64,000 nt of DNA, taken from contig NZ_QUDV01000010.1 of the NCBI RefSeq assembly GCF_003477705.1, positions 1-64,000 on the forward strand, read 5' to 3'. Within the stretch, counting starts at the first letter, position 1. Each line of letters starts with the position of its first letter. A program made the translations under genes and the position numbers. The notes beneath the pieces were generated by a model. The model did no database searches, was not told the DNA's origin, and worked only from the letters and a program-made list of their open reading frames with translations. Shown here piece by piece: positions 24,934-34,159 of the stretch. This DNA is from Dorea sp. AF36-15AT. GTDB lineage: Bacteria > Bacillota > Clostridia > Lachnospirales > Lachnospiraceae.

Positions 24934-27154
24934 ATTCATCCAGTTTTATTCCCGCCAGTGCCTGTGCAAATGCATTGTTCACCGGTTCCTCTTTCTGCTT
25001 TTTCAGATACTTCTGCACATCTTTTTTGGACACGCCTGCACCTTCTTTGGCTCTTCTCGCCTTAAATGCCTCCAGCTTTTCCTTATATCCACATGTGCAC
25101 ACAAATGTCTCTGCATCGCCTTTCTTGATCAATTCCATCTTTTTATGACAGTTTGGACATCTCGCATTGCTGGTTCTTGCTACCGTCTCTTTATAACCAC
25201 ATTCTCTGTCCTGGCACACCAGAAGCCTCGCATTCTTACCTTTAACTGCCAGCATCCTCTTCCCGCAGCGCGGACATTTGCTGTTCGTCAGATTATCGTG
25301 ACGGAAAGTTCCATCTGCCTGCTTAATCTCCTGAATCAAGTCTTTTGTGTAATCTTTGATCTCATGAAGAAATGTCTTTTCTTTCCCATTTCCAGCGGCA
25401 ATGTCCGACAACTGCATTTCCCATCTGGCTGTCAGTTCCGGTTTCTTCAGGTCTTCCGGCACTAATTCTAGCAGTTGTTTTCCCTTTGATGTGATCCGGA
25501 TCTCATTACCATTCTTTTCTATCAGAAACGTATGGAATAACTTTTCGATAATATCTGCCCTGGTTGCTACCGTTCCGAGACCACCTATTTCGCCCAGTGT
25601 TTTCCGCTCTTTGACATTATCAGACTCCATATAACGGACCGGATTCTCCATCGCACTCAGCAGGGTTGCCTCGGTAAATCTTGCCGGTGGCTTCGTCTTT
25701 CCCTGCGACTGCATAATTTGGGAAATATCTACTTCCTGACCTTTTTTCAGTGTCGGAAGCTGCTGTCCTGCTAATCTCAGCTGATCCCCGCTTTTATCAT
25801 CTTCTTCCTCATCCAGAGACATATTGTCATAGACCGCTTTCCAGCCTTCTTTCAATACAATCTGCCCTTTCGCCCCAAATACCGCGGTAGCCACAGATGG
25901 CTTCGCAGATGTTTGCACAGCAGCTTTCATCGTCGTCTGTTCATACTCATATGCCGGATACAGTACACCGATAAAACGGCGTACTACCAGATCGTAAATC
26001 TTCCGTTCTTCATTACTCATGCGATCTAATTGTACGTATTCTTCCGTCGGAATGATCGCATGGTGATCACTGACCTTCTTATCATCCACAAATGCTTTGC
26101 TTGTACAGATCGGTGCCTTCAAAAGTGCTGGAATATATGCTTTATACGGTCCGATATTGCAGGCTTTTAACCGTTCTTTGATGGTTGGCACAATATCCGA
26201 ACCGATATATCTGGAATCGGTTCTTGGATACGTCAATACCTTATGATGCTCATACAGACGCTGCATGATATTAAGCGTCTCCTTCGCCGAGAATCCATAC
26301 CGCTTATTGGCATCTCTCTGAAGTTCCGTCAGATCATAAAGACCCGGAGACGACTTCTTCTTTGCCTGCTTCTGCACATCCGTAATGACCAGTTTCTGCC
26401 CCTTAATGCTCTTTTCTATCTGATCAATAACTTCCTTCTTAAATGACCTGAGGCTTCCGGTCTTTGCATTCTGCCAGGTCCATTTCACGCCTCCTGCCAT
26501 ACACTGTAAGCCATAATAATCTTCCGGCTTAAATGCACGGATTTCTTCTTCCCTGCGTGCGATCATCGCCAGTGTCGGTGTCTGCACACGACCACAGGAT
26601 AACTGCGCATTATACTTGCAGGTCAGTGCACGGGTTGCATTGATTCCCACCAGCCAGTCTGCTTCTGCACGGCTCTTTGCCGCATGATACAGTGCATTGT
26701 ACTGTCTGCCATCTTTCAGATGTTCAAATCCTTCACGAATCGCCTTGTCTGTTACCGAAGATATCCACAATCTCTTAATCGGCTTGTGACAACCGGATTT
26801 ATCCAGGATCCATCTGGCAACTAGCTCGCCTTCCCGACCGGCATCCGTTGCAATGATAATCTCCGATACATCCTTTCGGAACAGCTGGGTCTTCACATTC
26901 CGATACTGCTTTGCTGTCTGACGAATTACAACTAATTCCCATTTTTCCGGCATCATCGGCAGATACGACATATTCCATTCTTTAAATTTCTTATCATATT
27001 CTTCCGGATCTGCCAGTGTTACCAGATGTCCCAGTGCCCAGGTCACGATATACTGACTGCCCTCAATGGCACCCGGAATATTTTTATTGCATTTCAGCAC
27101 CCGCGCAATATCACGGGCTACCGAAGGTTTCTCTGCTAAAACAAGTGATTTCAT
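24932..27154 (-). CDS. topB: DNA topoisomerase III (TopB-type IA)
   Basis: 740 residues from the ATG at 27154 (6 bases after AGGAGG; an ATG two codons earlier is too close). TOPRIM domain at residues 1-150 (VLAEKPSVARDIA; IIATDAGREGELVARWI). The catalytic tyrosine is in VLTYPRTDSRYI near residue 315. The C-terminus has a zinc ribbon (CPRCGKRML...CQDRECGY) and a second, CPNCHKKMEL...CTCGY, then a basic tail. It decatenates and relaxes DNA; chromosomal copies and copies on mobile elements both exist, but nothing conjugative is nearby. The ribosome-binding site lies at the end of the upstream AAA gene. Confidence 0.95.
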   Translation of the reverse strand: MKSLVLAEKPSVARDIARVLKCNKNIPGAIEGSQYIVTWALGHLVTLADPEEYDKKFKEWNMSYLPMMPEKWELVVIRQTAKQYRNVKTQLFRKDVSEIIIATDAGREGELVARWILDKSGCHKPIKRLWISSVTDKAIREGFEHLKDGRQYNALYHAAKSRAEADWLVGINATRALTCKYNAQLSCGRVQTPTLAMIARREEEIRAFKPEDYYGLQCMAGGVKWTWQNAKTGSLRSFKKEVIDQIEKSIKGQKLVITDVQKQAKKKSSPGLYDLTELQRDANKRYGFSAKETLNIMQRLYEHHKVLTYPRTDSRYIGSDIVPTIKERLKACNIGPYKAYIPALLKAPICTSKAFVDDKKVSDHHAIIPTEEYVQLDRMSNEERKIYDLVVRRFIGVLYPAYEYEQTTMKAAVQTSAKPSVATAVFGAKGQIVLKEGWKAVYDNMSLDEEEDDKSGDQLRLAGQQLPTLKKGQEVDISQIMQSQGKTKPPARFTEATLLSAMENPVRYMESDNVKERKTLGEIGGLGTVATRADIIEKLFHTFLIEKNGNEIRITSKGKQLLELVPEDLKKPELTARWEMQLSDIAAGNGKEKTFLHEIKDYTKDLIQEIKQADGTFRHDNLTNSKCPRCGKRMLAVKGKNARLLVCQDRECGYKETVARTSNARCPNCHKKMELIKKGDAETFVCTCGYKEKLEAFKARRAKEGAGVSKKDVQKYLKKQKEEPVNNAFAQALAGIKLDE

Positions 27155-27164
27155 AAACATCCTC

Positions 27165-28496
27165 CTAGAGACTCTTTATATATCGTTTGATCAGAAAGGT
27201 ACAAAAATACGGAAATGTATGAATACCATTTTCAATCCCTATATTGCCTTTCACTAATTTTATACCAAATGTAATATCCGGATATTTATCACGATCAATC
27301 AACGTACGCAACGACTTAGATCTTCCGTTTGCAGCTTTAACCTCTATCGGAATTAATTTATCCATACTTCTGACAAAAAAGTCTTCCTCCAAAGTAGCAT
27401 TCTCTTTTTTATAATAATATAACTCATAACCACATTTGATTAATGCTTCTGCCACAATATTCTCATACAATGCGCCTTTATACACATTCATATTTTTGTT
27501 GGCACGAAGATCTTCCTGTGCCTCTTCATCCAGCATTGCAACCAGCATTCCCGTATCAAAATAATACAATTTATACTTTCCTTCATCATAATTACCACGC
27601 AATGGCAATTCCGGAAATTGCAAACAATAACATATATTCACCAACCCGGCATCTTTTAACCATTCGATGCATCCACGATAGTCCTTAAATCTGGCTCCTT
27701 TTGCCACTTTTGATATCTGAAACTTCTTATTATCTTTCGCAAGTTGAATCGGAATATGATTAAATACATTCAATATTCTTGTCTGATCTATTCCCTCTGC
27801 GTACTTTCGAATATCCTCTTCATAGTCTGCCAGCAACTGTCTCTGAATCTGCAAGGTGCCTTCAAATGTATCCGTCTGTATATATTCTTTTACAACACCA
27901 GGCAATCCTCCCAGAATACAGTAATCTAAAAACAAATTCTGATACACATTCAACTGTCCTTCCGGAAATGGTGTACCCTTTATCATATGATCCAACATCT
28001 CATCTATAACTTCATCAGAATATCCCTTCGCCCATAAAAATTCTTCAAAATCCATAGAATACATTAGATAATCATTTTTATATCCGACACTGTTACTTTC
28101 GATTCTTTGATATGAAATACCCAGCAGCGATCCACTGCATATAACATCAAACCGTCCATCCTGACAGAAAAACTTTAAGGATGTTGCTATCTCTGGGAAT
28201 TCCTGAAGCTCATCAAACAAAATCAATGTATCCTGTGGTATAAACTTCTTATCAGGATCAATTCTCGATATGTTTTTAATGATATCTACAGCCGCATATC
28301 CTTCCTCTATAATAGTTTTATATTTAGGTTCTTCTACGAAATTGATTTCAATAAACGATGAATAGTTCGCTTTGGCGAATTCGCGAATAGATTCTGTCTT
28401 TCCAATTTGCCTAGCACCTTTCACAATTAATGGCTTACGATTCTCTCCCGCTTTCCATTCTTGTAAATACTGATCTATTTTTCGCTTCAAATACAT
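27165..28496 (-). CDS. AAA_14 / DUF4143 ATPase
   Basis: 443 residues. N-terminal AAA_14 domain with Walker A VKGARQIGKTESIREFA (about 25-40) and Walker B LILFDELQEFPE (about 90-100). A DUF4143 domain occupies roughly 200-390 and ends with EDFFVRSMDKLIPIEVKA, a PD-(D/E)XK-like strand. This widespread family has no settled cellular role. Preceded by a consensus promoter and, upstream of it, an array of phased 15-bp repeats. Ends 11 bp before topB with no terminator, so topB may be co-transcribed. Confidence 0.9.
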   Translation of the reverse strand: MYLKRKIDQYLQEWKAGENRKPLIVKGARQIGKTESIREFAKANYSSFIEINFVEEPKYKTIIEEGYAAVDIIKNISRIDPDKKFIPQDTLILFDELQEFPEIATSLKFFCQDGRFDVICSGSLLGISYQRIESNSVGYKNDYLMYSMDFEEFLWAKGYSDEVIDEMLDHMIKGTPFPEGQLNVYQNLFLDYCILGGLPGVVKEYIQTDTFEGTLQIQRQLLADYEEDIRKYAEGIDQTRILNVFNHIPIQLAKDNKKFQISKVAKGARFKDYRGCIEWLKDAGLVNICYCLQFPELPLRGNYDEGKYKLYYFDTGMLVAMLDEEAQEDLRANKNMNVYKGALYENIVAEALIKCGYELYYYKKENATLEEDFFVRSMDKLIPIEVKAANGRSKSLRTLIDRDKYPDITFGIKLVKGNIGIENGIHTFPYFCTFLIKRYIKSL

Positions 28497-28536
28497 AATT
28501 ATCCACCTGCTTTCCCCAGCATTTCTAACTTCTTAG

Positions 28537-28565
28537 ATTTTACCATAAATACGCCGTTTTTTCAA
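28537..28565 (-). promoter_or_regulatory. Promoter of the AAA_14 gene
   Basis: TTGAAA at 28565-28560 and TAAAAT at 28542-28537 with 17-bp spacing, 40 bp before the start codon and about 9 bp from the nearest repeat. Confidence 0.75.
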
Positions 28566-28573
28566 TGTTACAA

Positions 28574-28686
28574 CAATTTCATGAGCGATTTTTTCTCATT
28601 TATCACTATTTCATGAGCGAGTTTTCTATGCAATGCCGCAATTTCATGAGCGAATTATTATATAGCAAGCACTATTTCATGATTTA
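28574..28686. repeat. Four phased direct repeats upstream of the AAA_14 promoter
   Basis: Units of the form C(A/T)ATTTCATGAGCGA begin at 28574, 28606, 28639 and 28672; the last is incomplete (CTATTTCATGATTTA). Spacings are 32, 33 and 33 bp, close to three turns of the helix. Each contains TCATGA. They lie between DUF1294 and the AAA_14 promoter, where a protein could bind one face of the DNA. Confidence 0.85.
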
Positions 28687-28693
28687 GTGACCA

Positions 28694-28978
28694 TTATATC
28701 AGATTTGTATATCTTACTATCATCCACATATGCACCACTGCAAACAACGGCACCAGCGTCCGAAATGACATATGCTTTGTCTTGTGCCTGAATGTCTGCA
28801 TCCCGATCCAGGCACCTGCTGCCCCACCGATCAACGCAATGCCCAGCAGTGTCTTCTCCGGGATTCTCCATCTGCCCTCCCTGGCATATTTTTTATCCAG
28901 GCCATATAAGATAAACGCTATGACATTTACGCAGATGTAGTATATTCCGATAATTCCGTATTCATTTACTATATTCAT
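28694..28978 (-). CDS. DUF1294 small membrane protein
   Basis: 94 residues with three membrane helices. NVIAFILYGLDKKYAREGRWRIPEKTLLGIALIGGAAGAWIGM is the full DUF1294 pattern (YxxDKxxA and the RxPExxLL motif). Function unknown. Behind GAGGATAAC. No operon partner. Confidence 0.88.
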   Translation of the reverse strand: MNIVNEYGIIGIYYICVNVIAFILYGLDKKYAREGRWRIPEKTLLGIALIGGAAGAWIGMQTFRHKTKHMSFRTLVPLFAVVHMWMIVRYTNLI

Positions 28979-29108
28979 GTTATCATCCTCTTATATTCTT
29001 TCATTTTTCATAGTACCTTATCCTTATTTAGAAACCCTGCTATTTACACGCAAGCATGCATAACAGGCTTTCTTGTGTGAAAGAAGGTCTAAATCATTAT
29101 ATAGTAAC

Positions 29109-29158
29109 AAAAAAATCACCGCCCCCGCAGCTCCATGTCTGCAAAAACAGTGATTTTT
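29109..29158 (-). terminator. Terminator of tRNA-Lys
   Basis: On the minus strand AAAAATCAC...GTGATTTTTTT encloses a GC-rich interior with GCAG/CTGC, directly after the tRNA 3' end. Confidence 0.75.
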
Positions 29159-29161
29159 AAA

Positions 29162-29234
29162 TGCGCGATCAGGGGTTCGAACCCTGGACACCCTGATTAA
29201 GAGTCAGGTGCTCTGCCAGCTGAGCTAATCGCGC
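29162..29234 (-). tRNA. tRNA-Lys (CUU anticodon)
   Basis: Full cloverleaf: acceptor GCGCGAT/ATCGCGC, D-arm AGCTCAGCTGGCAGAGC, anticodon stem CCTGA/TCAGG with loop CTCTTAA (anticodon CTT), T-arm with TTCGAAC. The CCA end is not encoded. Confidence 0.95.
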
Positions 29235-29270
29235 TTATTTCGTTTTCCGTTCCTCGCGAACGCAAGATTT

Positions 29271-29299
29271 ATTATAGAGTAACTTTCCAAAAAAAGCAA
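29271..29299 (-). promoter_or_regulatory. Promoter of tRNA-Lys
   Basis: TTGCTT at 29299-29294 and TATAAT at 29276-29271, 17-bp spacing, about 37 bp before the mature tRNA. The rest of 29300-29452 holds AT-rich DNA with no gene seen. Confidence 0.75.
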
Positions 29300-29452
29300 G
29301 TACTTTTTTGAAATTTTTTCAAAAAATTTGTCGGGGTAGTTTTTCAAGGTAAAAAGCAGATGATTTCCCGTACTTTGTCTTCTAATTGTTATTCATATTC
29401 CCCCTTTCCGCCGAATATATATACTCTATAGCTACATATCCAGGAGGTTTTT

Positions 29453-29953
29453 ATGATCCGCATTATTCCACGCCAGTCTTTCCCATATATGATCGTCACA
29501 ATGATCCTTGGTACGCTGAATCATTTTCTCTATGACTGGTCTGGTAAGAATCCTGTCATCGCTCTTTTCACTCCTGTCAACGAATCTGTCTGGGAGCACC
29601 TGAAACTACTCTTCTTCCCATTTCTATTGCTGTCTTTGATTGAATATATCATCCGCAGGCCGGACAGGGCTCGCTTCTTCGGTTCCAGACTGTTCGCTGT
29701 CTGGTGTGGTATGTTTTTCATTATCATACTTTTCTATGGATACAGCGGCGCCATCGGCAAGTCTTTCGTGCTGATTGACATTCTTCTGTATTATCTTGGC
29801 GTTATAATCACATACAGCCTCTCTGCGCATACAGAGAGGCTGTTCCATGGCACTTCCATACTCACGATCTTTTTATGGTGGGCCGGAAGTACTCTTCTGT
29901 TATTCTTTTTTACCTGCTTTCCACCGGAGATACCACTGTTTATCAGTGCTTAA
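29453..29953 (+). CDS. DUF6512 family membrane protein
   Basis: 166 residues with five membrane helices. GTLNHFLYDWSGKNPVIALFTPVNESVWEHLKLLFFPFLL matches the small Firmicute membrane family annotated DUF6512. No catalytic motif beyond conserved N, H, D and E residues in that segment. Behind AGGAGG. Its stop is 2 bp from the stop of the convergent zinc-ribbon gene. Confidence 0.8.
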   Translation: MIRIIPRQSFPYMIVTMILGTLNHFLYDWSGKNPVIALFTPVNESVWEHLKLLFFPFLLLSLIEYIIRRPDRARFFGSRLFAVWCGMFFIIILFYGYSGAIGKSFVLIDILLYYLGVIITYSLSAHTERLFHGTSILTIFLWWAGSTLLLFFFTCFPPEIPLFISA

Positions 29954-29955
29954 TC

Positions 29956-31329
29956 CTATTTTGATGCATCTACATTATCGTCATGATTATAATCAGATTC
30001 ATTTGCTGTTACTACATTTTTATACAAATCGTCTAACGTCTGATATCCATAATATTTCCAAAGCATATCCGTCATCGACTGATCCTTCACGTCGGTTCTA
30101 ATCGTAAATTTATTTTTTGGAGTACGATAATCTGAAATATCAACAATCAAATTCCCATCTCCATCAGCCAACACATCCTGATAACAGATAAACCAGTAAA
30201 CGTCATTGACCTGGTCATACGATTCGCTTCCGTTACTGTAGGCATCTCTTACTTTTACATGATATACAAGATATAATGCATTGCCATTTTTCTCCTTTGA
30301 GCTCAGTAGATAATCTCCCATATAGGTAAGACTCTCTAAAGATTCATAGTTTCCCCAGTGCTGATTCATATGGTTATGATATTCTTCCTCCGCCTGCTCC
30401 TGCATTTCTTTCAGAGTTTCATCATCCAGTTCACTGCTCTTCGTGATATAATAATTCAGTCCCTTAACTGTATACTCCTTTTCCCATTTCTCCGGAATCT
30501 TTCCAAAATTTGCTGAATATTCATCTGCTTTGCTTTTGTCCAGATATATCTTGATCTTATCTCCATTCTTCAGAGTCTCATACGACTCACAATGAAAATC
30601 TGCCGCTGTTAGATCTGAACCTTTATAATCCCATCTAGCATAGCCACTCGGTTCTGTTCCGTTAAATTTAACGTCAAGGTCTTTAAATGCGTCAAACGAT
30701 TTAACCTCTTCCAGTCCCTTCACCTTATATGAACCATCTTTATACTTTAATCTGCATTTCACATACTGCGAATACTCTTTATTGATATTCCATTTATATT
30801 TCACTTTATCATTATTAGACAGATTACTATCTGATTCGACTTCCACACTTATGAACGACTGTAAGACATCCACCGGTGATACAGAATCCGCACCGATTCC
30901 GTATTGTTCCTTGAATTCCTTAGTAAGCGATAATCTGGAACCATATTTTTTCTCAACCTTCTGCCAGTCAATCTGCGCATATACATCTCCTGAGCCTTCA
31001 TATCCTGTCGACTCAAAACTCACATACTTATCAAGATCGATCGTCTTCCTGGCTCGCATGATCATAAATCCAGCCAAAAATATAATTACTGCTGCCACAC
31101 AGATTAGAATTATCATCAGTTTCGTTTTGCGATTCCTACTATTCTTTTTCTTCTGAGTTTTCTCATTTGTTTCCGGCTTTTCTGCTGTTTCTGGAGTCTC
31201 CGCTGTTTCTGCTGCAACCTCTGTCTCGTCATTCGCTTCTTCCTGCCCGATTACAGGCTTTCCACACGCTGCACAGAATTTTGCATCATCCGCATTTTCA
31301 GTTCCGCAATATTGGCATTTCATCTTCAC
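29956..31329 (-). CDS. Zinc-ribbon, single-pass membrane protein with a large extracytoplasmic domain
   Basis: 457 residues. N-terminal zinc ribbon CQYCGTENADDAKFCAACGKP (Cys4), an acidic linker rich in TAETPETAE, a basic patch, one membrane helix (about 70-90), then about 360 residues outside the cell rich in tyrosine and lysine with no recognised motif. Architecture resembles other Firmicute zinc-ribbon envelope proteins of unknown role. It stands alone; promoter not identified. Confidence 0.75.
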   Translation of the reverse strand: MKMKCQYCGTENADDAKFCAACGKPVIGQEEANDETEVAAETAETPETAEKPETNEKTQKKKNSRNRKTKLMIILICVAAVIIFLAGFMIMRARKTIDLDKYVSFESTGYEGSGDVYAQIDWQKVEKKYGSRLSLTKEFKEQYGIGADSVSPVDVLQSFISVEVESDSNLSNNDKVKYKWNINKEYSQYVKCRLKYKDGSYKVKGLEEVKSFDAFKDLDVKFNGTEPSGYARWDYKGSDLTAADFHCESYETLKNGDKIKIYLDKSKADEYSANFGKIPEKWEKEYTVKGLNYYITKSSELDDETLKEMQEQAEEEYHNHMNQHWGNYESLESLTYMGDYLLSSKEKNGNALYLVYHVKVRDAYSNGSESYDQVNDVYWFICYQDVLADGDGNLIVDISDYRTPKNKFTIRTDVKDQSMTDMLWKYYGYQTLDDLYKNVVTANESDYNHDDNVDASK

Positions 31330-31432
31330 ACCTTCCTATCGTCTGACCTCACGTTGTCTTTGCATCGTAATAATCATACACCTTTTTTCTATTAATCAAA
31401 TATGATATAACATTTTTATTTTTTCAAAAAGT

Positions 31433-31463
31433 AAAAGGCCGGGCAGTCTCTCGACCGTCCGGC
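31433..31463 (-). terminator. Terminator of the DUF1002 gene
   Basis: On the minus strand GCCGGACGGTC-GAGA-GACTGCCCGGC, one mismatch, followed by CTTTTACTTTTT. Confidence 0.85.
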
Positions 31464-31479
31464 TTGTTACCTGTCTGTA

Positions 31480-32679
31480 TTATTCACCTTTAAAGAAATT
31501 AATGATTCTTGTCAGCAGACCATCTTTGAATCCACTTACATCTACATTACTGTCTGTAATGATATCGCTTCCCAGTGCAGAATCATCGGTATCATTCAGA
31601 ATACCGTCTCCTGATCCTACGAAGAAACTCTTAACAGAATTCCACACACCTTCCAGGGCACCCACTTTACCGCTCAGATTATTCAATGTGTCTTTAATAG
31701 AATCCAGATCATAATCATACTGGGAGATCTTCTCCATCAGCGATACCAACTGCTGTTTCTGATCATCTGTCAGTGTTACATCATGTTTCTCCGCGATCTT
31801 ATCTACCGCATCTCCGATTTCATCCGGATCTGTCAGACCCTTGTCCAGAATCTCTTCCTTCACTTCACCAACTACCTGGGTGGCTTCCTCAGAGCCGATA
31901 GAATCAGCCAGATCACCGGTTGTGATCAGTTCTTCCATAGCAGCTTCCTTCTTGCCCTCGTCCAGCTTCTCTCCGCTGGCAGTCTCATATGCCATAATAA
32001 TACCAGTCAATGCGCCTGTTCCTGATACTTCAAACGGGCAGGCTGCGATAACATTGCAGTTCTCCATACCGGCGGTTGTCAGTGTACTTGCGATCATTGC
32101 ACTTGTTACAAAATTCAGGTTCGCTGTCTTTACCTTGATTCCACCGGAATTGGTCGGTTCTACGTATGCACAGCTGTTTGTTGTGTTGCCGATCTGTTCA
32201 GCTGTTGCGATACCTTCCATATATTTTACTTCATCAGAATGTGTTACAATAATAGTTCTTACCTTGTCCGCAGAAGTACCAAAATACTTGTACATTGCAT
32301 CTCTCTGCTCTGTAGTAAGATTCTCACCTAATGTAACTACATTATCTGTATCTACCTGATCTCCCTCGATCACTTCTGTCTCATCTGTACTGTCCTCAGC
32401 ATCTGTATCTGTAGTATCAGCTGTTGAGTCCTTTGTATTCTCTGAATTGTCGGAATTGTCTCCTGCTGTATCCTTATCCTGTGTATCAGAAGTCACATCC
32501 TCCGCTTCTGATTCCGATGAAGAAGACTTTTCGGAATTACTGCTGTCCCCAGTGCTTTCTGATGACTCTGTGCTGCTCTCTGTCTGTGATGACGCATCTG
32601 ACGCATTTGCCATCATCGGCAGACTTGCTGTAGTCAAAACTGCTGCCATAAGAATCGGCAGTACCTTTTTCATTTTCAT
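31480..32679 (-). CDS. Secreted DUF1002 protein
   Basis: 399 residues. Signal peptide (MKMKKVLPILMAAVLTTASLPMMANA), a low-complexity Ser/Glu/Asp/Thr region (about 27-105), then the DUF1002 domain (about 110-310: VVTLGENLTTEQRDAMYKYFG, CAYVEPTNSGGIKV, MENCNVIAACPFEVSGTGALTGI). The C-terminal 80 residues are helical. DUF1002 has no known function. The acidic linker suggests a cell-surface or wall-spanning protein. Own terminator. Confidence 0.88.
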   Translation of the reverse strand: MKMKKVLPILMAAVLTTASLPMMANASDASSQTESSTESSESTGDSSNSEKSSSSESEAEDVTSDTQDKDTAGDNSDNSENTKDSTADTTDTDAEDSTDETEVIEGDQVDTDNVVTLGENLTTEQRDAMYKYFGTSADKVRTIIVTHSDEVKYMEGIATAEQIGNTTNSCAYVEPTNSGGIKVKTANLNFVTSAMIASTLTTAGMENCNVIAACPFEVSGTGALTGIIMAYETASGEKLDEGKKEAAMEELITTGDLADSIGSEEATQVVGEVKEEILDKGLTDPDEIGDAVDKIAEKHDVTLTDDQKQQLVSLMEKISQYDYDLDSIKDTLNNLSGKVGALEGVWNSVKSFFVGSGDGILNDTDDSALGSDIITDSNVDVSGFKDGLLTRIINFFKGE

Positions 32680-32858
32680 ATACTTCTCCCTCCTGCATCC
32701 TGATGATGCTCCCCATTATTATGAATCATTATGTCCAAGAGGCGAAGAAGATCACTCTCTTATTCATGTAATCCACTTCACCTCCACATAATATAGCACA
32801 ATCTTTTCCGATTGTACACGAAACTTTTCTTATAATTTTGTAAAGACTTTTATAAGTT

Positions 32859-33173
32859 TTATAAGAGTTCCTTTATCCTCTCTGCAAATATCTTCTCATC
32901 GATAACTCCCTGCATGATACTGTACACTTCGCCATCCCGAAATGTCACAAAAGTCGGCACTACATCTGCGCCGTATTCCGCAGCCAGCACCGCCGATTCT
33001 TCAATCTCTACTTCACAGAAGCGGATACGCTCCGCATATCTCTGCTCCAGCTTCTCCAGCACAGGTTTCATCATGGCGCATTTGCCACACCATACTGCAT
33101 AAAACATCACTACCACAGGACCCGGGTAGTGTTTTGCTTCCATCGCGAAATTCTTAGCTGTCAAATGAATCAT
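32859..33173 (-). CDS. Thioredoxin-like protein with WCGKC active site
   Basis: 104 residues, a complete thioredoxin fold. The active site is FYAVWCGKCAMMKP (about 27-40), where the usual WCGPC proline is lysine. The cis-proline is in DVVPTFVTF. It should reduce disulphides in the cytoplasm; the K replacement may raise or shift its redox potential. Not adjacent to a thioredoxin reductase. Monocistronic or co-transcribed with trmB upstream (57-bp gap). Confidence 0.9.
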   Translation of the reverse strand: MIHLTAKNFAMEAKHYPGPVVVMFYAVWCGKCAMMKPVLEKLEQRYAERIRFCEVEIEESAVLAAEYGADVVPTFVTFRDGEVYSIMQGVIDEKIFAERIKELL

Positions 33174-33230
33174 CTTGTTATCACCTCTCGCTATAGTATA
33201 CTCTTTACAGCTTATCTCGTTGCAATCCGC

Positions 33231-33932
33231 TTATCTCCCTGCGATCAGCTTATGGATCGGATTGCCCATGGATGAAAATTTCGCTTCGTATTCTGTCATC
33301 ACATTCCCCTGATTCATCGTCTCATCGTGATGCAGATCCCAGGTACTCGCCTCAAGTGTCCATCCTGCCTCAGCCACCTCTTCCAGTGAAAATGCGAACA
33401 GATCCCTGTTATCCGTCTTAAATTCTACTCTTCCATCTTTTGCCAGTATCTGATCGTATCTCTTCAAAAATTCTTTTGAAGTAAGACGCCTTCTTGCATG
33501 CCGTTTCTTCGGCCATGGATCCGAAAAATTCAGATAAATCCTTGCTACCTCTCCCGGCGCAAATGCATCCGTGATAAGACCTGCATCCATGCAGACAAAC
33601 CGGATATTCGACAGCTCCGGATCTACGGTCAGCTCCGGCAGTTCCATTCCTTCCTTGCCCGGCACAATGTCCCTTCCACAGAATTCTTCGTATTTCTCCA
33701 CAGCACGCAGTAACACACTGGAATACCGTTCAATACCGATATAATTAATATCCGGATTCTGCTTTGCAAGTGTCATCAGAAACTGACCTTTTCCCATACC
33801 AATCTCAATGTAAATCGGATGATCATTGCCAAAAATCTGATTCCATTTTCCTTTTTGATTATTTTCCTCTTTGATTACAATAGGGTGTGCCTGAAGCACA
33901 CCCTCTGCACGCGGTATATTTCTAAGTCGCAT
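33231..33932 (-). CDS. trmB: tRNA (guanine-46-N7)-methyltransferase
   Basis: 233 residues from the ATG at 33932 (GGGAG 7 bases upstream). The frame extends upstream to 34085 only because the 88-bp repeat is open. SAM-binding motif IYIEIGMGKGQF near residue 43, then YIGIERYSSVLLRAVEK, and the tRNA-binding signature NFSDPWPKKRHARRRLT near 150. It methylates G46 in the tRNA variable loop. Confidence 0.95.
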   Translation of the reverse strand: MRLRNIPRAEGVLQAHPIVIKEENNQKGKWNQIFGNDHPIYIEIGMGKGQFLMTLAKQNPDINYIGIERYSSVLLRAVEKYEEFCGRDIVPGKEGMELPELTVDPELSNIRFVCMDAGLITDAFAPGEVARIYLNFSDPWPKKRHARRRLTSKEFLKRYDQILAKDGRVEFKTDNRDLFAFSLEEVAEAGWTLEASTWDLHHDETMNQGNVMTEYEAKFSSMGNPIHKLIAGR

Positions 33933-33937
33933 GTCAT

Positions 33938-34025
33938 CTCCCTTTCCGTTGCACTCACATACCACTTTCGTCATGAACTCTCGCCTCCCAGCATCCGGAG
34001 TTCCTTCCTCCGTGGTGCGTTCGTC
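33938..34025. repeat. 88-bp perfect direct repeat, copy 1
   Basis: Identical over 88 bp to 34065-34152, 127 bp apart start to start. It abuts the trmB ribosome-binding site; the GGGAG itself is inside the repeat. Confidence 0.95.
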
Positions 34026-34064
34026 TTTGTACGCTCCGAACGCTAAGTTCGCGTGCAGAGCACG

Positions 34065-34152
34065 CTCCCTTTCCGTTGCACTCACATACCACTTTCGTCA
34101 TGAACTCTCGCCTCCCAGCATCCGGAGTTCCTTCCTCCGTGGTGCGTTCGTC
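34065..34152. repeat. 88-bp perfect direct repeat, copy 2
   Basis: Second identical copy, beginning a few bases after the glgB stop codon. A 39-bp spacer between copies contains AGCGTTCGGAGCGT and CGTGCTCTGCACG inverted repeats. Being identical, the duplication is recent. Confidence 0.95.
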
Positions 34153-34159
34153 GCTATCG

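Noticed and set aside
28574..28686. The phased 15-bp repeats as a CRISPR array
   Set aside because: The repeats are too short, the intervening bases are only 17-18 bp, and there is no cas gene or leader.
32705..32780. 12-codon frame MNKRVIFFASWT before the DUF1002 gene
   Set aside because: Its ribosome-binding spacing is long and nothing suggests an attenuator or regulatory leader.
33231..34085. Longer trmB frame starting in the 88-bp repeat
   Set aside because: The extra 51 residues come from an open frame in the repeat; the true start at 33932 has a good ribosome-binding site and the family N-terminus.
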